A stretch of 64,000 nt of DNA from Fictibacillus arsenicus (GCF_001642935.1 NZ_CP016761.1:3782001-3846000); one strand, 5' to 3'; counted from the stretch's first letter, positions 1 to 8,683 are shown. Program-made: numbers and translations. The notes: generated from the letters alone by a model not told the origin.

Positions 1-687
<687 letters not shown>

Positions 688-693
688 CTATGT

Positions 694-1080
694 TCACCTC
701 TTTTCCTTTGGAGTACGTATAGCTTGAGTTAGTGAATCTATTAACATGATAATGTAGACCGACATCAATCCCACTACCACACTTAATAAATGAAAATGTT
801 CCGGGTATTTCATTGCGATGAGCACGGCTAACCCTGCTAGTAGGAGTCTTGAAAGTGAACCGAGTGATTTCACTTTTTTTTGCTGAATCACTGCTTGTCC
901 CATCCGTTCAATCTTAGAGTACATGCTCCAAAGATTGTAGAGGCCGAATACAGTTCCTAAAGCAAGTCCTAAAAAGACCGTTTTGTAGGGAGTGACAGCA
1001 TATCCGATGAAAAGAAGCGAGAGCAGATACAATGTGTACTTTATGTATTTAAAAAACACCGATTTGTACTCATTCATCAT
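694..1080 (-). CDS. atpI: ATP synthase protein I
   Basis: Small membrane protein of 128 residues encoded ahead of atpB in Bacillus atp operons. The family is linked to c-ring assembly and Mg2+ handling but is not part of the catalytic enzyme. Four hydrophobic segments are evident (roughly residues 11-30, 33-52, 75-92 and 95-115). The start overlaps the stop of the preceding gene in an ATGATGA arrangement, so either of two adjacent ATGs could be used. The product assignment comes from position and hydropathy, since AtpI sequences are poorly conserved. Confidence 0.85.
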   Translation of the reverse strand: MMNEYKSVFFKYIKYTLYLLSLLFIGYAVTPYKTVFLGLALGTVFGLYNLWSMYSKIERMGQAVIQQKKVKSLGSLSRLLLAGLAVLIAMKYPEHFHLLSVVVGLMSVYIIMLIDSLTQAIRTPKEKR

Positions 1081-1301
1081 TGCCCGTCCCCTGAAAACTT
1101 CGATATTAAGCGGATCATCCCGTAAACACCTGCTCCAAGACCAAGAAACAACCCGATGATGAGGAAGATTGGAAATTCATTGCCGATGTACGCATCAAGC
1201 CATTTGCCTCCAAAAAGTCCGATCAAAATGCAGCCAACAAGCTGAGAGAGAATGCCAGACATTAAAGCCATTGCTTTATAAGGGCGTTTCCCATTGCTCA
1301 T
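1077..1301 (-). CDS. atpZ: AtpZ/AtpI-family small membrane protein
   Basis: Predicted 74-residue protein with two transmembrane helices, starting M-S-N-G-K-R-P-Y-K-A-M-A-L-M-S-G. The G-x-x-L-D-x-x-x-x-x-x-P-x-F motif and glycine-rich second helix are typical of the putative F0F1-ATPase subunit (AtpZ/YtpI-like) family encoded first in many atp operons. The frame is open further upstream to 1412, but I chose ATG 1301 because GAAGGAG lies about 9 bases before it and the upstream extension is basic and unlike the family. It overlaps atpI by the ATGA motif. It is the first gene behind the promoter at 1395-1423. Confidence 0.82.
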   Translation of the reverse strand: MSNGKRPYKAMALMSGILSQLVGCILIGLFGGKWLDAYIGNEFPIFLIIGLFLGLGAGVYGMIRLISKFSGDGQ

Positions 1302-1394
1302 AGATGTGGACTCCTTCCTTCTGGAAACAGGTAATTTTTTCTTAAAAAACCCTTGAAAAGACAAGAATGTAAACCTTACCATATTCCCTTTGTA

Positions 1395-1423
1395 AGAATA
1401 CAATAGTGACATTTCTATGTCAA
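1395..1423 (-). promoter_or_regulatory. sigma-A promoter of the atp operon
   Basis: On the minus strand TTGACA (1418-1423) is followed after exactly 17 bases by TATTCT (1395-1400). Transcription should start near 1388, giving a leader of about 85 nt before atpZ. The -35 is a perfect consensus match and the -10 matches at 4 of 6 positions. Confidence 0.75.
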
Positions 1424-1590
1424 CGACTTCCGGGACGGTTTATTAAATAAATTGTGGAAATTTTGTGGCTTGTTTCAAAGGTTTATAGTTAACATTGTGT
1501 ACTATCTTTCCCTTCATTTTCCAAGAATCCGAATAATTCCACCCATTTGATAAATACTTACATTAAATATATGGAAGGAGCTTGGTCAAA

Positions 1591-1998
1591 ATGAAACAAA
1601 AAGTATTAATTTTGATAGCCGTTATTGGTGTTCTTGCAGCAGGTTGCATGAACGACGACAAAAAACCAGTGGAAGAGTCCCGCGATATGAGAAATAATGT
1701 CGAGCAGGATCGAGACAAACCTTTAAACGTACAGTATAACGATCAGACACCAACGAACATGACCCAAGTTGATTATGCAAAATGGGGTAAAATTGCCTTA
1801 AAAGAAACAAAAAAGAAGTATCCAAACAGCCGTGTCAGCGATTATCAATATGATACCCGCAGAGTAGCCCCAGATGGGACCATCACCGATTACTTCGACT
1901 TTACCGTTTATCAAGATAATACGAAGCGCTTGGTAAAAGTCGGCGTGATGCATGATGACAACAAACTGATCGATATGAAGTTTGAGGAAATGAGTTAA
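1591..1998 (+). CDS. DUF3889-like (YqzG-type) lipoprotein
   Basis: Predicted secreted lipoprotein of 135 residues. The N-terminus M-K-Q-K-V-L-I-L-I-A-V-I-G-V-L-A-A-G-C contains a signal-peptidase II lipobox (L-A-A-G-C, Cys19). After an acidic linker, the C-terminal 80 residues (from about Y-A-K-W-G-K-I-A-L-K-E-T) resemble the DUF3889/YqzG family of small exported Bacillus proteins, whose function is unknown. GGAG lies 9 bases before ATG 1591, favouring it over the in-frame TTG at 1582. It is a single gene closed by a strong terminator. The family assignment is from memory of the motif and is moderate. Confidence 0.72.
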   Translation: MKQKVLILIAVIGVLAAGCMNDDKKPVEESRDMRNNVEQDRDKPLNVQYNDQTPTNMTQVDYAKWGKIALKETKKKYPNSRVSDYQYDTRRVAPDGTITDYFDFTVYQDNTKRLVKVGVMHDDNKLIDMKFEEMS

Positions 1999-2013
1999 TA
2001 CTGTGGCGAGGGA

Positions 2014-2041
2014 GGCTGACGGGTGTCAGCCTTCTTTTTTT
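2014..2041 (+). terminator. Rho-independent terminator after the lipoprotein gene
   Basis: GGCTGAC, a GGGT loop and GTCAGCC form a perfect 7-bp stem (2014-2031), followed by a T run to 2041. Confidence 0.88.
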
Positions 2042-2060
2042 GATTTTGCCGTTTTACATG

Positions 2061-2218
2061 TTTTACGGTACGTGTTCTTTTATTTATTATACGTTCGCTC
2101 AAGATGTATCGGTTTTCGCTCAAAAACACCAAGCTACGCTCAAAAAAGCCGTTCTACGCTCAGAATCTTCAAGCTGCGCTCAAAACACAGCAACTTACGC
2201 TCAGAAACCATTTTGTAT
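2061..2218 (+). repeat. GCTCA array 1: leader plus six 20-21 bp units
   Basis: The core GCTCA(A) recurs at 2097, 2118, 2138, 2158, 2178 and 2199, i.e. steps of 21, 20, 20, 20 and 21. Most units read TTCGCTCAAAA or TACGCTCAAAA followed by about 10 variable bases. The array is preceded by a leader (2061-2096) beginning TTTTACGGTACGTGTTCTT that recurs ahead of the arrays at 8838 and, inverted, at 18872-18910. It fills the gap between the convergent lipoprotein and upp genes. Frames across it look like an artefact of the period; no ribosome site supports translation. Confidence 0.85.
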
Positions 2219-2325
2219 ACCCTTTCTCAGCATGAAAAAGGGCTTCAAATTGCTGACCAAAGAAAAAAACTGACCCGGCAGAGGTATTTTCGCCTTCCAT
2301 CGAGTCGGTTTCATCATTTTTCGTA

Positions 2326-2955
2326 TTATTTTGTTCCGAACAAACGGTCACCAGCGTCGCCAAGACCTGGAACGATGTATCCGTGGTCGTTTAACTTCTC
2401 GTCTAATGCAGCCAAGAAAATATCTACATCAGGGTGCTCGTCCTGGATCACTTTTACACCTTCTGGAGCAGCAACTAAGCACATAAGCTTAATGTTCTTA
2501 GCACCGCGGTTTTTAATAGAAGTGATTGCTGCAGAAGCAGATCCGCCTGTCGCCAGCATCGGATCGATCACGATAAAGTCGCGCTCTTCTACATCAGAAG
2601 GAAGCTTTACGTAATATTCGATCGGTGTCAGCGTTTCAGGATCGCGGTATAGACCGACATGTCCTACTTTTGCCGCTGGAATCAGTTTAAGAATGCCGTC
2701 TACCATACCAAGACCGGCACGAAGGATAGGTACTAGCCCTAATTTTTTTCCGGCGATTGTTTTCATTGTTGCTTCAGCAACCGGCGTCTTCACGGTAACT
2801 TCCTGCAATGGAAGATCACGCGTGATTTCAAAAGCCATCAGCCCAGCCACTTCATCTACAAGCTCGCGAAATTCTTTTGTACCCGTTCTTTCATCTCGAA
2901 TGTATGTCAATTTATGCTGAATTAACGGATGATCAAGGACATATACATTGCTCAT
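2326..2955 (-). CDS. upp: Uracil phosphoribosyltransferase
   Basis: Converts uracil and PRPP to UMP in pyrimidine salvage; cytoplasmic. The 209-residue length is that of Bacillus Upp. It starts [16 protein letters not shown] and carries the PRPP-binding loop [14 protein letters not shown] and the uracil-binding end [24 protein letters not shown] lies upstream of ATG 2955. In B. subtilis upp follows glyA directly; here a sigma/anti-sigma pair and an ABC exporter separate them, and upp has its own promoter. Confidence 0.97.
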   Translation of the reverse strand: MSNVYVLDHPLIQHKLTYIRDERTGTKEFRELVDEVAGLMAFEITRDLPLQEVTVKTPVAEATMKTIAGKKLGLVPILRAGLGMVDGILKLIPAAKVGHVGLYRDPETLTPIEYYVKLPSDVEERDFIVIDPMLATGGSASAAITSIKNRGAKNIKLMCLVAAPEGVKVIQDEHPDVDIFLAALDEKLNDHGYIVPGLGDAGDRLFGTK

Positions 2956-3015
2956 GTTTAAAGCACCTCTCCTTTATGTAACTTTTATTGGTGTTTCTAA
3001 AAAAGCATCTCTAGC

Positions 3016-3044
3016 ATTGTACAGAAAAACATGATGCACTTCAA
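3016..3044 (-). promoter_or_regulatory. Promoter of upp
   Basis: TTGAAG (3039-3044), a 17-base spacer and TACAAT (3016-3021) on the minus strand, about 60 bases before the upp start. A near-perfect 16-bp palindrome of the form GCGGyAATATTrCCGC lies just upstream at 3054-3069 and could bind a regulator; that part is conjecture. I see nothing else of note from there to 3211. Confidence 0.65.
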
Positions 3045-3211
3045 GGAAAATCAGCGGTAATATTGCCGCAATATGGACTCCAAATATTTCTTGTTCAGCT
3101 CACTTGTTACTATTCCCCTTTTTGGCGGTTGAAACCATGAAAAATATCCAACATAAAGCAAAGATCATGTCCGCCTGAGCAGGACACTCTTTCCCTCTTT
3201 ATTTCGGATAT

Positions 3212-3240
3212 AAAAAAGAGATCGCAGCACTTGCGATCTC
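3212..3240 (-). terminator. Terminator of the sigma/anti-sigma operon
   Basis: On the minus strand GAGATCGCA and TGCGATCTC pair around a 5-base loop, followed by six Ts. It lies just after the anti-sigma stop codon. Confidence 0.88.
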
Positions 3241-3249
3241 CACTACATC

Positions 3250-4296
3250 TTAATTTAATTTCTTCTTATCTTTGCTGCGGATTGTGATCGTATAAGAATC
3301 GCCTTTTACCATTTCTTTCATTTCGTCTGTTTTCAGATAGTCTTCAATCACTTTCTCCAGCTGTTCTGCATGCTCTTTTGCATCAGGATCTGTGCTTTTT
3401 AAAGAAGTTTTAAAAATGATCTCAGGAGATGGGTAGACAGAGTACGCCAGACCGGTTACCTTATACACTTTCTTGCCCATTAGATCCTCGCCCACGATTG
3501 TAAGGATCTCTCCCCATCTCCAATCCTGATCTCTTTTCTTAATATTTATTTTCTTAATCTTAATCGTGTAAGACTCATTCGTATGAGCGCTAACAATCTG
3601 TTGAACTTTTTGTTTCATTTCATCTGTTCTTTCAACCGTGTCTGGAACTTCAATCTCTATTATCTTTTTATTTGGGTCAATACCCAAACCTTCTAAATGA
3701 TATTCTTCACGCATCTCATTAATAGCCGTTAATATTTTCTCATCTTGTTCTGCTTGTTTTTCCTGCTTTTCCATAAACTTTTTGTCTTCTTCACTTAAGA
3801 TCCGTTCTTGATATTTATCGACCTTAATGGAATATGCATCATAGTCTCGGGATTTCAAAATCTCTGCAGCCACGGATTCGACTTCACTTTTTACTTTTTC
3901 GAAATATTGATCATCGCCTTGTATATCAATAAATATTTCTTTTTTTCCTTGATAAGAGGCACCAACTCCGTTTATGTGATATCCTTCTTCCTTCAATTTT
4001 TCATGTATGACATAACCTATATTTTCAGATTCGAAGTACTGTCCTAAGTACGGGATCTTTGCGGCCATTTTTGCCATTGCGGGAGAAACAAAAGCTGAGC
4101 CTATAAATAATGCAAAAAGAAGTACAGCAGCAGCAGTAATGTACATGAGCCTTTCCCCAAGAAGGTTCTTCTTGCTGGTAAAGCTTCGTTTTTCTATCCG
4201 TTCATGTATTTTCCGCTCCAGATTTTGATCAAATGTAACATCTGATAAAACCGTACTGGTCATGCTGTCTCTTAATTTTTTCAGCTTATCTTCCAT
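3250..4296 (-). CDS. Membrane-anchored anti-sigma factor (DUF4179/DUF4030-like)
   Basis: A 348-residue protein with a cytoplasmic N-terminal region (about 1-48), one transmembrane helix (about 49-72, M-Y-I-T-A-A-A-V-L-L-F-A-L-F-I-G-S-A-F-V) and a large, highly charged extracellular region with a repeated F-x-x-V-K-S-E-V / M-K-Q-K-V-Q-Q-I-V pattern. Its gene overlaps the ECF sigma gene by 11 bases, the classic layout of a membrane anti-sigma factor that binds its sigma until a cell-surface signal releases it. GAGGTG lies 6 bases before ATG 4296, which I prefer over ATG 4314. The inducing signal is not evident. The family name is tentative; the role rests on topology and linkage. Confidence 0.75.
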   Translation of the reverse strand: MEDKLKKLRDSMTSTVLSDVTFDQNLERKIHERIEKRSFTSKKNLLGERLMYITAAAVLLFALFIGSAFVSPAMAKMAAKIPYLGQYFESENIGYVIHEKLKEEGYHINGVGASYQGKKEIFIDIQGDDQYFEKVKSEVESVAAEILKSRDYDAYSIKVDKYQERILSEEDKKFMEKQEKQAEQDEKILTAINEMREEYHLEGLGIDPNKKIIEIEVPDTVERTDEMKQKVQQIVSAHTNESYTIKIKKINIKKRDQDWRWGEILTIVGEDLMGKKVYKVTGLAYSVYPSPEIIFKTSLKSTDPDAKEHAEQLEKVIEDYLKTDEMKEMVKGDSYTITIRSKDKKKLN

Positions 4297-4858
4297 GACT
4301 CCCACCTCTTTCATACATTTTCTTTAAAAGATCTCTGCCTCTGTGCAATCTCGTTTTTACCGTGTTTGTCTTTATTGATAGAAGGATGCTGATCTCATCC
4401 AGTTTTAAGTCTTCAAAATAATAAAGGTATATCACTTCTCTGTATTTGAGAGGTAAAGCCAGGACTTTTAGTGAGAGTTCATTTTCGTCTGACTTCTTAA
4501 TAAAGGAATCTTCTGGTGTCTGGTCAGTAGAAAAATAGTGGTCAAATAAAGATTGTGTGAGTTTCTTATACTTGTATGCTCGTGATTTCATGACATCTTT
4601 GCATCTGTTGCTCGCAATCCGGTATATCCATGTTTTTATTGATGATTCTTCACGAAAAGTATCCATCTTTTCGTAACAGCTGATGAATACATCCTGTGTA
4701 ATCTCTTCTGCTAGATTTTTATCTTTTACATAAGAGTAGGCTAACCACAAAACACTTTGCCCGTACTCTTTCATCAGGCTGTCAAGGCTACATTCTTTAC
4801 TTTTTACGAGATCATAGCTGGTATGCTTACCGGCTGCAGACTTTATATTATTGATCAA
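4286..4858 (-). CDS. ECF-type RNA polymerase sigma factor
   Basis: A 190-residue sigma-70-family protein of the extracytoplasmic-function group. Region 2 (about 28-95) includes Y-V-K-D-K-N-L-A-E-E-I-T-Q-D-V-F and the -10 recognition stretch S-I-K-T-W-I-Y-R-I-A-S-N-R-C-K-D. Region 4 (about 130-185) has the L-P-L-K-Y-R-E-V-I-Y-L-Y-Y-F-E-D-L-K-L-D-E-I-S helix-turn-helix that reads the -35. The start is TTG 4858, preceded at 6 bases by a near-perfect AAAGGAGGT. It is followed by the overlapping anti-sigma gene, and a GGAACC/CGTC motif upstream suggests autoregulation. It is not one of the seven classic B. subtilis ECF sigmas as far as I can tell. Confidence 0.9.
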   Translation of the reverse strand: MINNIKSAAGKHTSYDLVKSKECSLDSLMKEYGQSVLWLAYSYVKDKNLAEEITQDVFISCYEKMDTFREESSIKTWIYRIASNRCKDVMKSRAYKYKKLTQSLFDHYFSTDQTPEDSFIKKSDENELSLKVLALPLKYREVIYLYYFEDLKLDEISILLSIKTNTVKTRLHRGRDLLKKMYERGGSHGR

Positions 4859-4885
4859 AGTCGTACCTCCTTTTCTACAGATACA

Positions 4886-4910
4886 GACGACATTTTTTCA
4901 AGACGGTTCC
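4886..4910 (-). promoter_or_regulatory. Candidate ECF (autoregulatory) promoter
   Basis: On the minus strand GGAACC (4905-4910) is followed after 15 bases by CGTC (4886-4889), about 28 bases before the sigma gene start. ECF sigma promoters commonly combine a GAAC-type -35 with a CGTC/CGTA-type -10. Motif and position only. Confidence 0.5.
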
Positions 4911-4931
4911 GTAAAACTTACATTTTTTCAT

Positions 4932-4961
4932 AAAAAAGAGCATCGGTAAAAACCGACACTC
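4932..4961 (-). terminator. Terminator after the ABC exporter genes
   Basis: On the minus strand GAG-TCGG and CCGA-CTC pair around an A/T-rich loop, with a two-base internal mismatch, followed by six Ts. Confidence 0.7.
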
Positions 4962-4997
4962 CTAACATACACTTTTTTACAGTTGGTGTAATGATTC

Positions 4998-5744
4998 TTA
5001 TTCCGCCTTCCCGCTCCACCTGAAAAATTTATTAGACAACAGGATTGAAACAACTGAAATACTTAATAGAACATACACTGGTGTCATGTTTTCCCATATC
5101 GGTGATGTGTTCCATGTTGCGCGGACGAGCTCGATCACATAATAAAGCGGAAGGACTTTCGCTACGTATTGCAAAATGTCAGGCATCATTTCTAACGGGA
5201 ACGTTGCACCTGATAAAAACAGCATCAAGTTAAGAAAAAGTGAGCTGATCGCCGCTGCCGTTCCTACGTTTTTCGCCAGCGATGTAAGAAAAAGAGCAAA
5301 CGGGAAAAATGCAATGATGCTCAACAAAAGAGCTAGCAATGTGCTCCCTAAATATTCAGGAGCCTGCAGATCGAACACGAGAGCTCCGAAAACAACAAGA
5401 ACAACTGCTGAAAAACTAAAGATTACCGTTCCTTGAATGGTGTGCGCAAAAAGAATCTTCCAAGGTGCCAAAGGAGTAGATTGATACCTTCTGAGAACCC
5501 CAGTTTCACGGTACCCCGCAAGCACAGTCCCCAGCGTAAAAAATGCGGTGGTGACGATGTTTACTCCGATCCAGGATGGAATGTACAGGCTCGCAAACGT
5601 TAACCCGCCCATCTCCTGGCCTTGAAACATCGATCCAAAAAGCCAGATCATGAGTACAGGGAATAAAAAGGTCCAAAACACTTGCAGTTTATCCCGAAAA
5701 AACATTTTCGTTTCAAGCTTTGTCAGCTGCCATAATGCCGTCAT
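4998..5744 (-). CDS. ABC-2 type exporter permease
   Basis: Membrane component (248 residues, six predicted helices) of a drug- or lipid-type ABC exporter. The N-terminus (L-T-K-L-E-T-K-M-F-F-R-D-K-L-Q-V-F-W-T-F-L-F-P) is the usual amphipathic entry of the ABC-2 family, and the central L-P-L-Y-Y-V-I-E-L-V-R motif after helix 5 is also characteristic. The start overlaps the stop of the ATPase gene by 4 bases, so the two are translationally coupled. Substrate cannot be read from sequence. Confidence 0.88.
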   Translation of the reverse strand: MTALWQLTKLETKMFFRDKLQVFWTFLFPVLMIWLFGSMFQGQEMGGLTFASLYIPSWIGVNIVTTAFFTLGTVLAGYRETGVLRRYQSTPLAPWKILFAHTIQGTVIFSFSAVVLVVFGALVFDLQAPEYLGSTLLALLLSIIAFFPFALFLTSLAKNVGTAAAISSLFLNLMLFLSGATFPLEMMPDILQYVAKVLPLYYVIELVRATWNTSPIWENMTPVYVLLSISVVSILLSNKFFRWSGKAE

Positions 5745-6667
5745 GCCGTTTGCCCCCCTTCTAAATAGTGAACAAACAAGTCATCAAGCGTGCCTCGTTC
5801 GAATTTGAAGTCAGAGATATGATAACTTCCTTCCTGTGCGTTTTTAAAAAGATGATACGACGTTTCTTGAAGGTTCTCCGTATAAATTTTGTAAGCATCT
5901 ACTTCTTCATCCTGCTCTACTTTTATGATGCCTGGCAGTGCGTGAAGCTGGTCCAGCGGAAAATCTGGACTGCGGAAACTTACATAATGAGCAGAAACAT
6001 CCTCTACTAGCCGGGCTGGTTCGTCTAATGCCCGTAGCTCTCCGTTATAGATCATAGCGACCCTGTCACATAGCTTTTCCGCTTCTTCCATATAGTGCGT
6101 CGTTACTACGATTGTTGTCCCTTCATCTCGAAGTGCTCGGATGATATTCCACATTTCGCGTCTCGCATGAGGGTCCAGCCCCATACTCGGTTCATCGAGA
6201 AAAACAATTTCAGGCTGATGTAAAGTAGCCAGTGCAAGAGTCAGCTGCTGCTTCTGGCCGCCGGATAAGTCATCAAAATATGTATCCATCTTTTCTTCTA
6301 ATCCGAGCAGCTTTAACATATGGTCACTCGAGCTTTTTTTATTATAAATAGCAGAAAACAAGCTTAAAGCTTCTTTTACTTTCATCTTCTTTTGGATCGA
6401 GGTTGCCTGAAATTGCACGCCGATTCTGCTGTTCAGTTCTTTCCCGTCTTTTTCCGGATTCAGCCCTAAAACTGAAACTTCACCCGAGTTCTTTTTCCGA
6501 AGACCTTCCATAATTTCAATGGTGGTTGTTTTCCCCGCGCCATTTGGTCCGATAATGCCAAAAATCTCACCCTTTTTTACAGAAAAAGATAAGTTGTTAA
6601 CAGCTTTTTTCGTTCCGTACAGTTTACACAAGTCCTTAACTGAAATGACTTCCTCCACACACACCAC
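5741..6667 (-). CDS. ABC exporter ATP-binding protein
   Basis: Nucleotide-binding subunit paired with the downstream permease. It has Walker A G-P-N-G-A-G-K-T-T (about 40-48), the L-S-G-G-Q-K-Q-Q signature, Walker B I-V-F-L-D-E-P and the H-loop T-T-H-Y-M-E-E-A. A C-terminal extension of about 90 residues (H-Y-V-S-F-R-S-P...) is common in this exporter subfamily. The start is uncertain: no ATG is available, GTG codons occur at 6667, 6664 and 6658, and the last (giving M-E-E-V-I-S-V-K-D-L) fits the family length equally well. Length 308 residues from the first GTG. Confidence 0.88.
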   Translation of the reverse strand: MVCVEEVISVKDLCKLYGTKKAVNNLSFSVKKGEIFGIIGPNGAGKTTTIEIMEGLRKKNSGEVSVLGLNPEKDGKELNSRIGVQFQATSIQKKMKVKEALSLFSAIYNKKSSSDHMLKLLGLEEKMDTYFDDLSGGQKQQLTLALATLHQPEIVFLDEPSMGLDPHARREMWNIIRALRDEGTTIVVTTHYMEEAEKLCDRVAMIYNGELRALDEPARLVEDVSAHYVSFRSPDFPLDQLHALPGIIKVEQDEEVDAYKIYTENLQETSYHLFKNAQEGSYHISDFKFERGTLDDLFVHYLEGGQTA

Positions 6668-6718
6668 ACCGCTTTCCTAAATTTTAAAACACCTAACATG
6701 TTTATTCAAAAATTTCCC

Positions 6719-6724
6719 ATTATA
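6719..6724 (-). promoter_or_regulatory. Candidate -10 element for the ABC exporter operon
   Basis: A perfect TATAAT on the minus strand about 50 bases before the ATPase gene, just past the glyA terminator. No good -35 is present at 17 bases, so this is suggestive only. Confidence 0.4.
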
Positions 6725-6743
6725 TGAGTTTCATTAAGAAAGC

Positions 6744-6775
6744 AAAAAACCCTTCTACCAAATGGCAAAAGGGTT
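6744..6775 (-). terminator. Terminator of glyA
   Basis: On the minus strand AACCCTT and AAGGGTT pair, followed by a T run, 19 bases after the glyA stop. Confidence 0.85.
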
Positions 6776-6793
6776 CAAATTCAAATCTGTTTT

Positions 6794-8029
6794 TTATTCG
6801 TAAAGCTTATATTTACCTGCCAGCTTCTCAACGCGTGCTTCTGCATCTTTCAGTACGTCAGCATCCTCAACGTTCTTTAGAACTGATGCCATGATCGATG
6901 CGATTTCATCCATATCTTCTTCAACAAAACCGCGGGAAGTAACAGCTGCTGTTCCGATTCGGATTCCGCTTGTTACAAACGGGCTTTCTTGATCAAATGG
7001 AATTGTGTTTTTATTCACTGTAATTCCGATATCATCAAGCGCTTTTTCAGCAACTTTTCCTGTTAACGCAAGCTCGCTCACGTTGATCAGAATTAAGTGA
7101 TTGTCCGTGCCGTCAGATACAAGCGTTAGTCCTTCTTTTTTAAGAGACTCAGCAAGGCGCTTCGCGTTTTTCACGATCTGCTCAGCATACACCTTGAAAT
7201 CATCCGTTAAAACTTCACCGAATGATACTGCTTTTGCAGCGATCACGTGCATTAAAGGACCACCCTGAATGCCAGGGAAGATGGATTTATCAATTTTTTT
7301 AGCGAATTCTTCTTTACATAAAATCATTCCGCCGCGCGGTCCGCGAAGCGTTTTGTGTGTTGTAGTCGTTACAAAATCAGCATAAGGAACTGGATTCTGG
7401 TGAAGGCCAGCCGCTACAAGACCAGCGATGTGGGCCATGTCCACCATAAGGTAAGCTTCCACTTCATCCGCGATTTCACGGAACTTCGCGAAATCAATCG
7501 CACGCGGGTACGCGCTCGCTCCAGCTACGATAAGCTTCGGACGGTGTTCAAGCGCTTTTTGGCGAACATCCTCATAATCGATGACATTCTTCTCTTTATC
7601 CACTCCGTACTCTACAAAGTTGTATTGAATTCCGGAAAAGTTAACAGCACTTCCGTGAGTTAAGTGGCCACCATGAGAAAGATTCATACCAAGAACTGTG
7701 TCACCTTGCTCTAAGATCGTAAAGTAAACCGCCATGTTTGCTTGTGCACCAGAATGCGGCTGAACGTTAGCATGTTCTGCACCGAAGATTTTCTTCGCGC
7801 GGTCTCTTGCCAGGTTCTCAACAACATCCACATGCTCACATCCGCCATAATAGCGTCTTGACGGGTAACCTTCTGCGTATTTATTCGTTAAAACGGAGCC
7901 TTGAGCTTCCATTACGGCTTGGCTAACAAAGTTTTCAGAAGCAATCAATTCTATTTTTGTACGCTGGCGGTGCAATTCATCCATGATGGATTGGTAGACT
8001 TCTTGATCAGCTGTTTTCAAATGGTTCAT
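6794..8029 (-). CDS. glyA: Serine hydroxymethyltransferase
   Basis: PLP enzyme that interconverts serine plus tetrahydrofolate and glycine plus 5,10-methylene-THF, the main source of one-carbon units. The 411-residue length matches bacterial GlyA. The PLP lysine is Lys226 in [15 protein letters not shown], and [15 protein letters not shown] and D-M-A-H-I-A-G-L are intact. GGGGGAAG lies before ATG 8029. It has its own extended -10 promoter and terminator. I looked for but did not find an obvious PurR box, which B. subtilis glyA is reported to have. Confidence 0.97.
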   Translation of the reverse strand: MNHLKTADQEVYQSIMDELHRQRTKIELIASENFVSQAVMEAQGSVLTNKYAEGYPSRRYYGGCEHVDVVENLARDRAKKIFGAEHANVQPHSGAQANMAVYFTILEQGDTVLGMNLSHGGHLTHGSAVNFSGIQYNFVEYGVDKEKNVIDYEDVRQKALEHRPKLIVAGASAYPRAIDFAKFREIADEVEAYLMVDMAHIAGLVAAGLHQNPVPYADFVTTTTHKTLRGPRGGMILCKEEFAKKIDKSIFPGIQGGPLMHVIAAKAVSFGEVLTDDFKVYAEQIVKNAKRLAESLKKEGLTLVSDGTDNHLILINVSELALTGKVAEKALDDIGITVNKNTIPFDQESPFVTSGIRIGTAAVTSRGFVEEDMDEIASIMASVLKNVEDADVLKDAEARVEKLAGKYKLYE

Positions 8030-8067
8030 TTTCGCTTCCCCCTTACCTTATGTGAAAAATTATTATG

Positions 8068-8076
8068 ATTGTAACA
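8068..8076 (-). promoter_or_regulatory. Extended -10 promoter of glyA
   Basis: The minus strand reads TGTTACAAT, an extended -10 (TGn plus TACAAT), about 40 bases before the glyA start. The -35 region is poor, as is usual for extended -10 promoters. Confidence 0.5.
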
Positions 8077-8130
8077 TACCCTTCTATCTTACACATTTAT
8101 GTCTTCAGTTGTAAGAGGAAATGCACAATC

Positions 8131-8148
8131 TTTCACAAAGGTGTGAAA
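8131..8148. promoter_or_regulatory. Inverted repeat in the glyA/lipoprotein divergent region
   Basis: TTTCACA, four bases, TGTGAAA: perfect 7-bp arms, an operator-like site placed between the two divergent promoters. The regulator is unknown. Confidence 0.45.
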
Positions 8149-8154
8149 ATTCAT

Positions 8155-8184
8155 TTTATTTGATAGGAATGAACATGGTATGAT
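8155..8184 (+). promoter_or_regulatory. Candidate promoter of the 8235 lipoprotein gene
   Basis: TATGAT (8179-8184) preceded by TGG forms an extended -10; a weak TTTATT lies 18 bases upstream. About 50 bases before the ATG. Confidence 0.45.
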
Positions 8185-8234
8185 GATACATAATAGAGAG
8201 AGAAACAGTAGATTTAAAAGGGGTGTCATACATC

Positions 8235-8678
8235 ATGAAGAAAAAGTGGTTTGGAGCAAGTCTTCTAGTCCTTATGCTTGCACTTGCTGGCTGCAGCGAG
8301 GAAAAAGCAAAACCAGAGGAAAAGCCGAAGAAGGAACAAACGGAAGAGAAAACAGCTTCTGATGAAACAGCTAATCAGGCTAAAATTATTAAAAACATGC
8401 AAGAAAATGCAGTTGAATTAGATCCAAAAGCATTAGAAGCAGATCCTAAAGCTTACGAGGAAAAAATCATTAAAGCGGTTGGAACCGTTAATTCCGAAAC
8501 TCCAGTAGCAACAGGCGGAAGCTTCGAGCTTAAAGTGGGAGAAACAAACTTTAAGGTTATGAACTTTACGATGAGTAAAGTTGCACCTGGTTCTGACATC
8601 ATCGTCTACGGAAACGTGAAGACTGGAAAAGATGCAAAGTCAGGTCTTTCGTTGATCAACGCTACTTATATTGAATAG
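8235..8678 (+). CDS. Small lipoprotein with a predicted OB-fold-like domain
   Basis: A 147-residue predicted lipoprotein. The signal M-K-K-K-W-F-G-A-S-L-L-V-L-M-L-A-L-A-G-C ends in lipobox A-L-A-G-C (Cys20), followed by a Glu/Lys-rich linker (about 21-50). The C-terminal domain (from about P-K-A-Y-E-E-K-I-I-K-A-V-G-T-V) alternates short beta strands and resembles the tRNA-anti-like OB folds of small exported proteins, but I cannot name the family. The start is ATG 8235, 9 bases after GGGGTG; an upstream in-frame codon at 8223 lacks a good site. It is a single gene with its own terminator, divergent from glyA. Confidence 0.7.
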   Translation: MKKKWFGASLLVLMLALAGCSEEKAKPEEKPKKEQTEEKTASDETANQAKIIKNMQENAVELDPKALEADPKAYEEKIIKAVGTVNSETPVATGGSFELKVGETNFKVMNFTMSKVAPGSDIIVYGNVKTGKDAKSGLSLINATYIE

Positions 8679-8683
8679 AGAAA

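Noticed and set aside
1077-1412. Longer start of the first atp operon gene at 1412
   Set aside because: It would place the start upstream of the promoter's transcription start and has no ribosome site; ATG 1301 does.
2003-2614. Plus-strand open frames with repeated F-A-Q-K / L-R-S words at 2003-2614 and 8762-8989
   Set aside because: They arise from the 20-21 base GCTCA arrays (and partly from the reverse of upp), with no ribosome site; the protein repeats are a by-product of the DNA period.
8030-8130. PurR box upstream of glyA
   Set aside because: No paired CCGAA..TTCGG-type arms were visible; only an extended -10 promoter and an unrelated palindrome.
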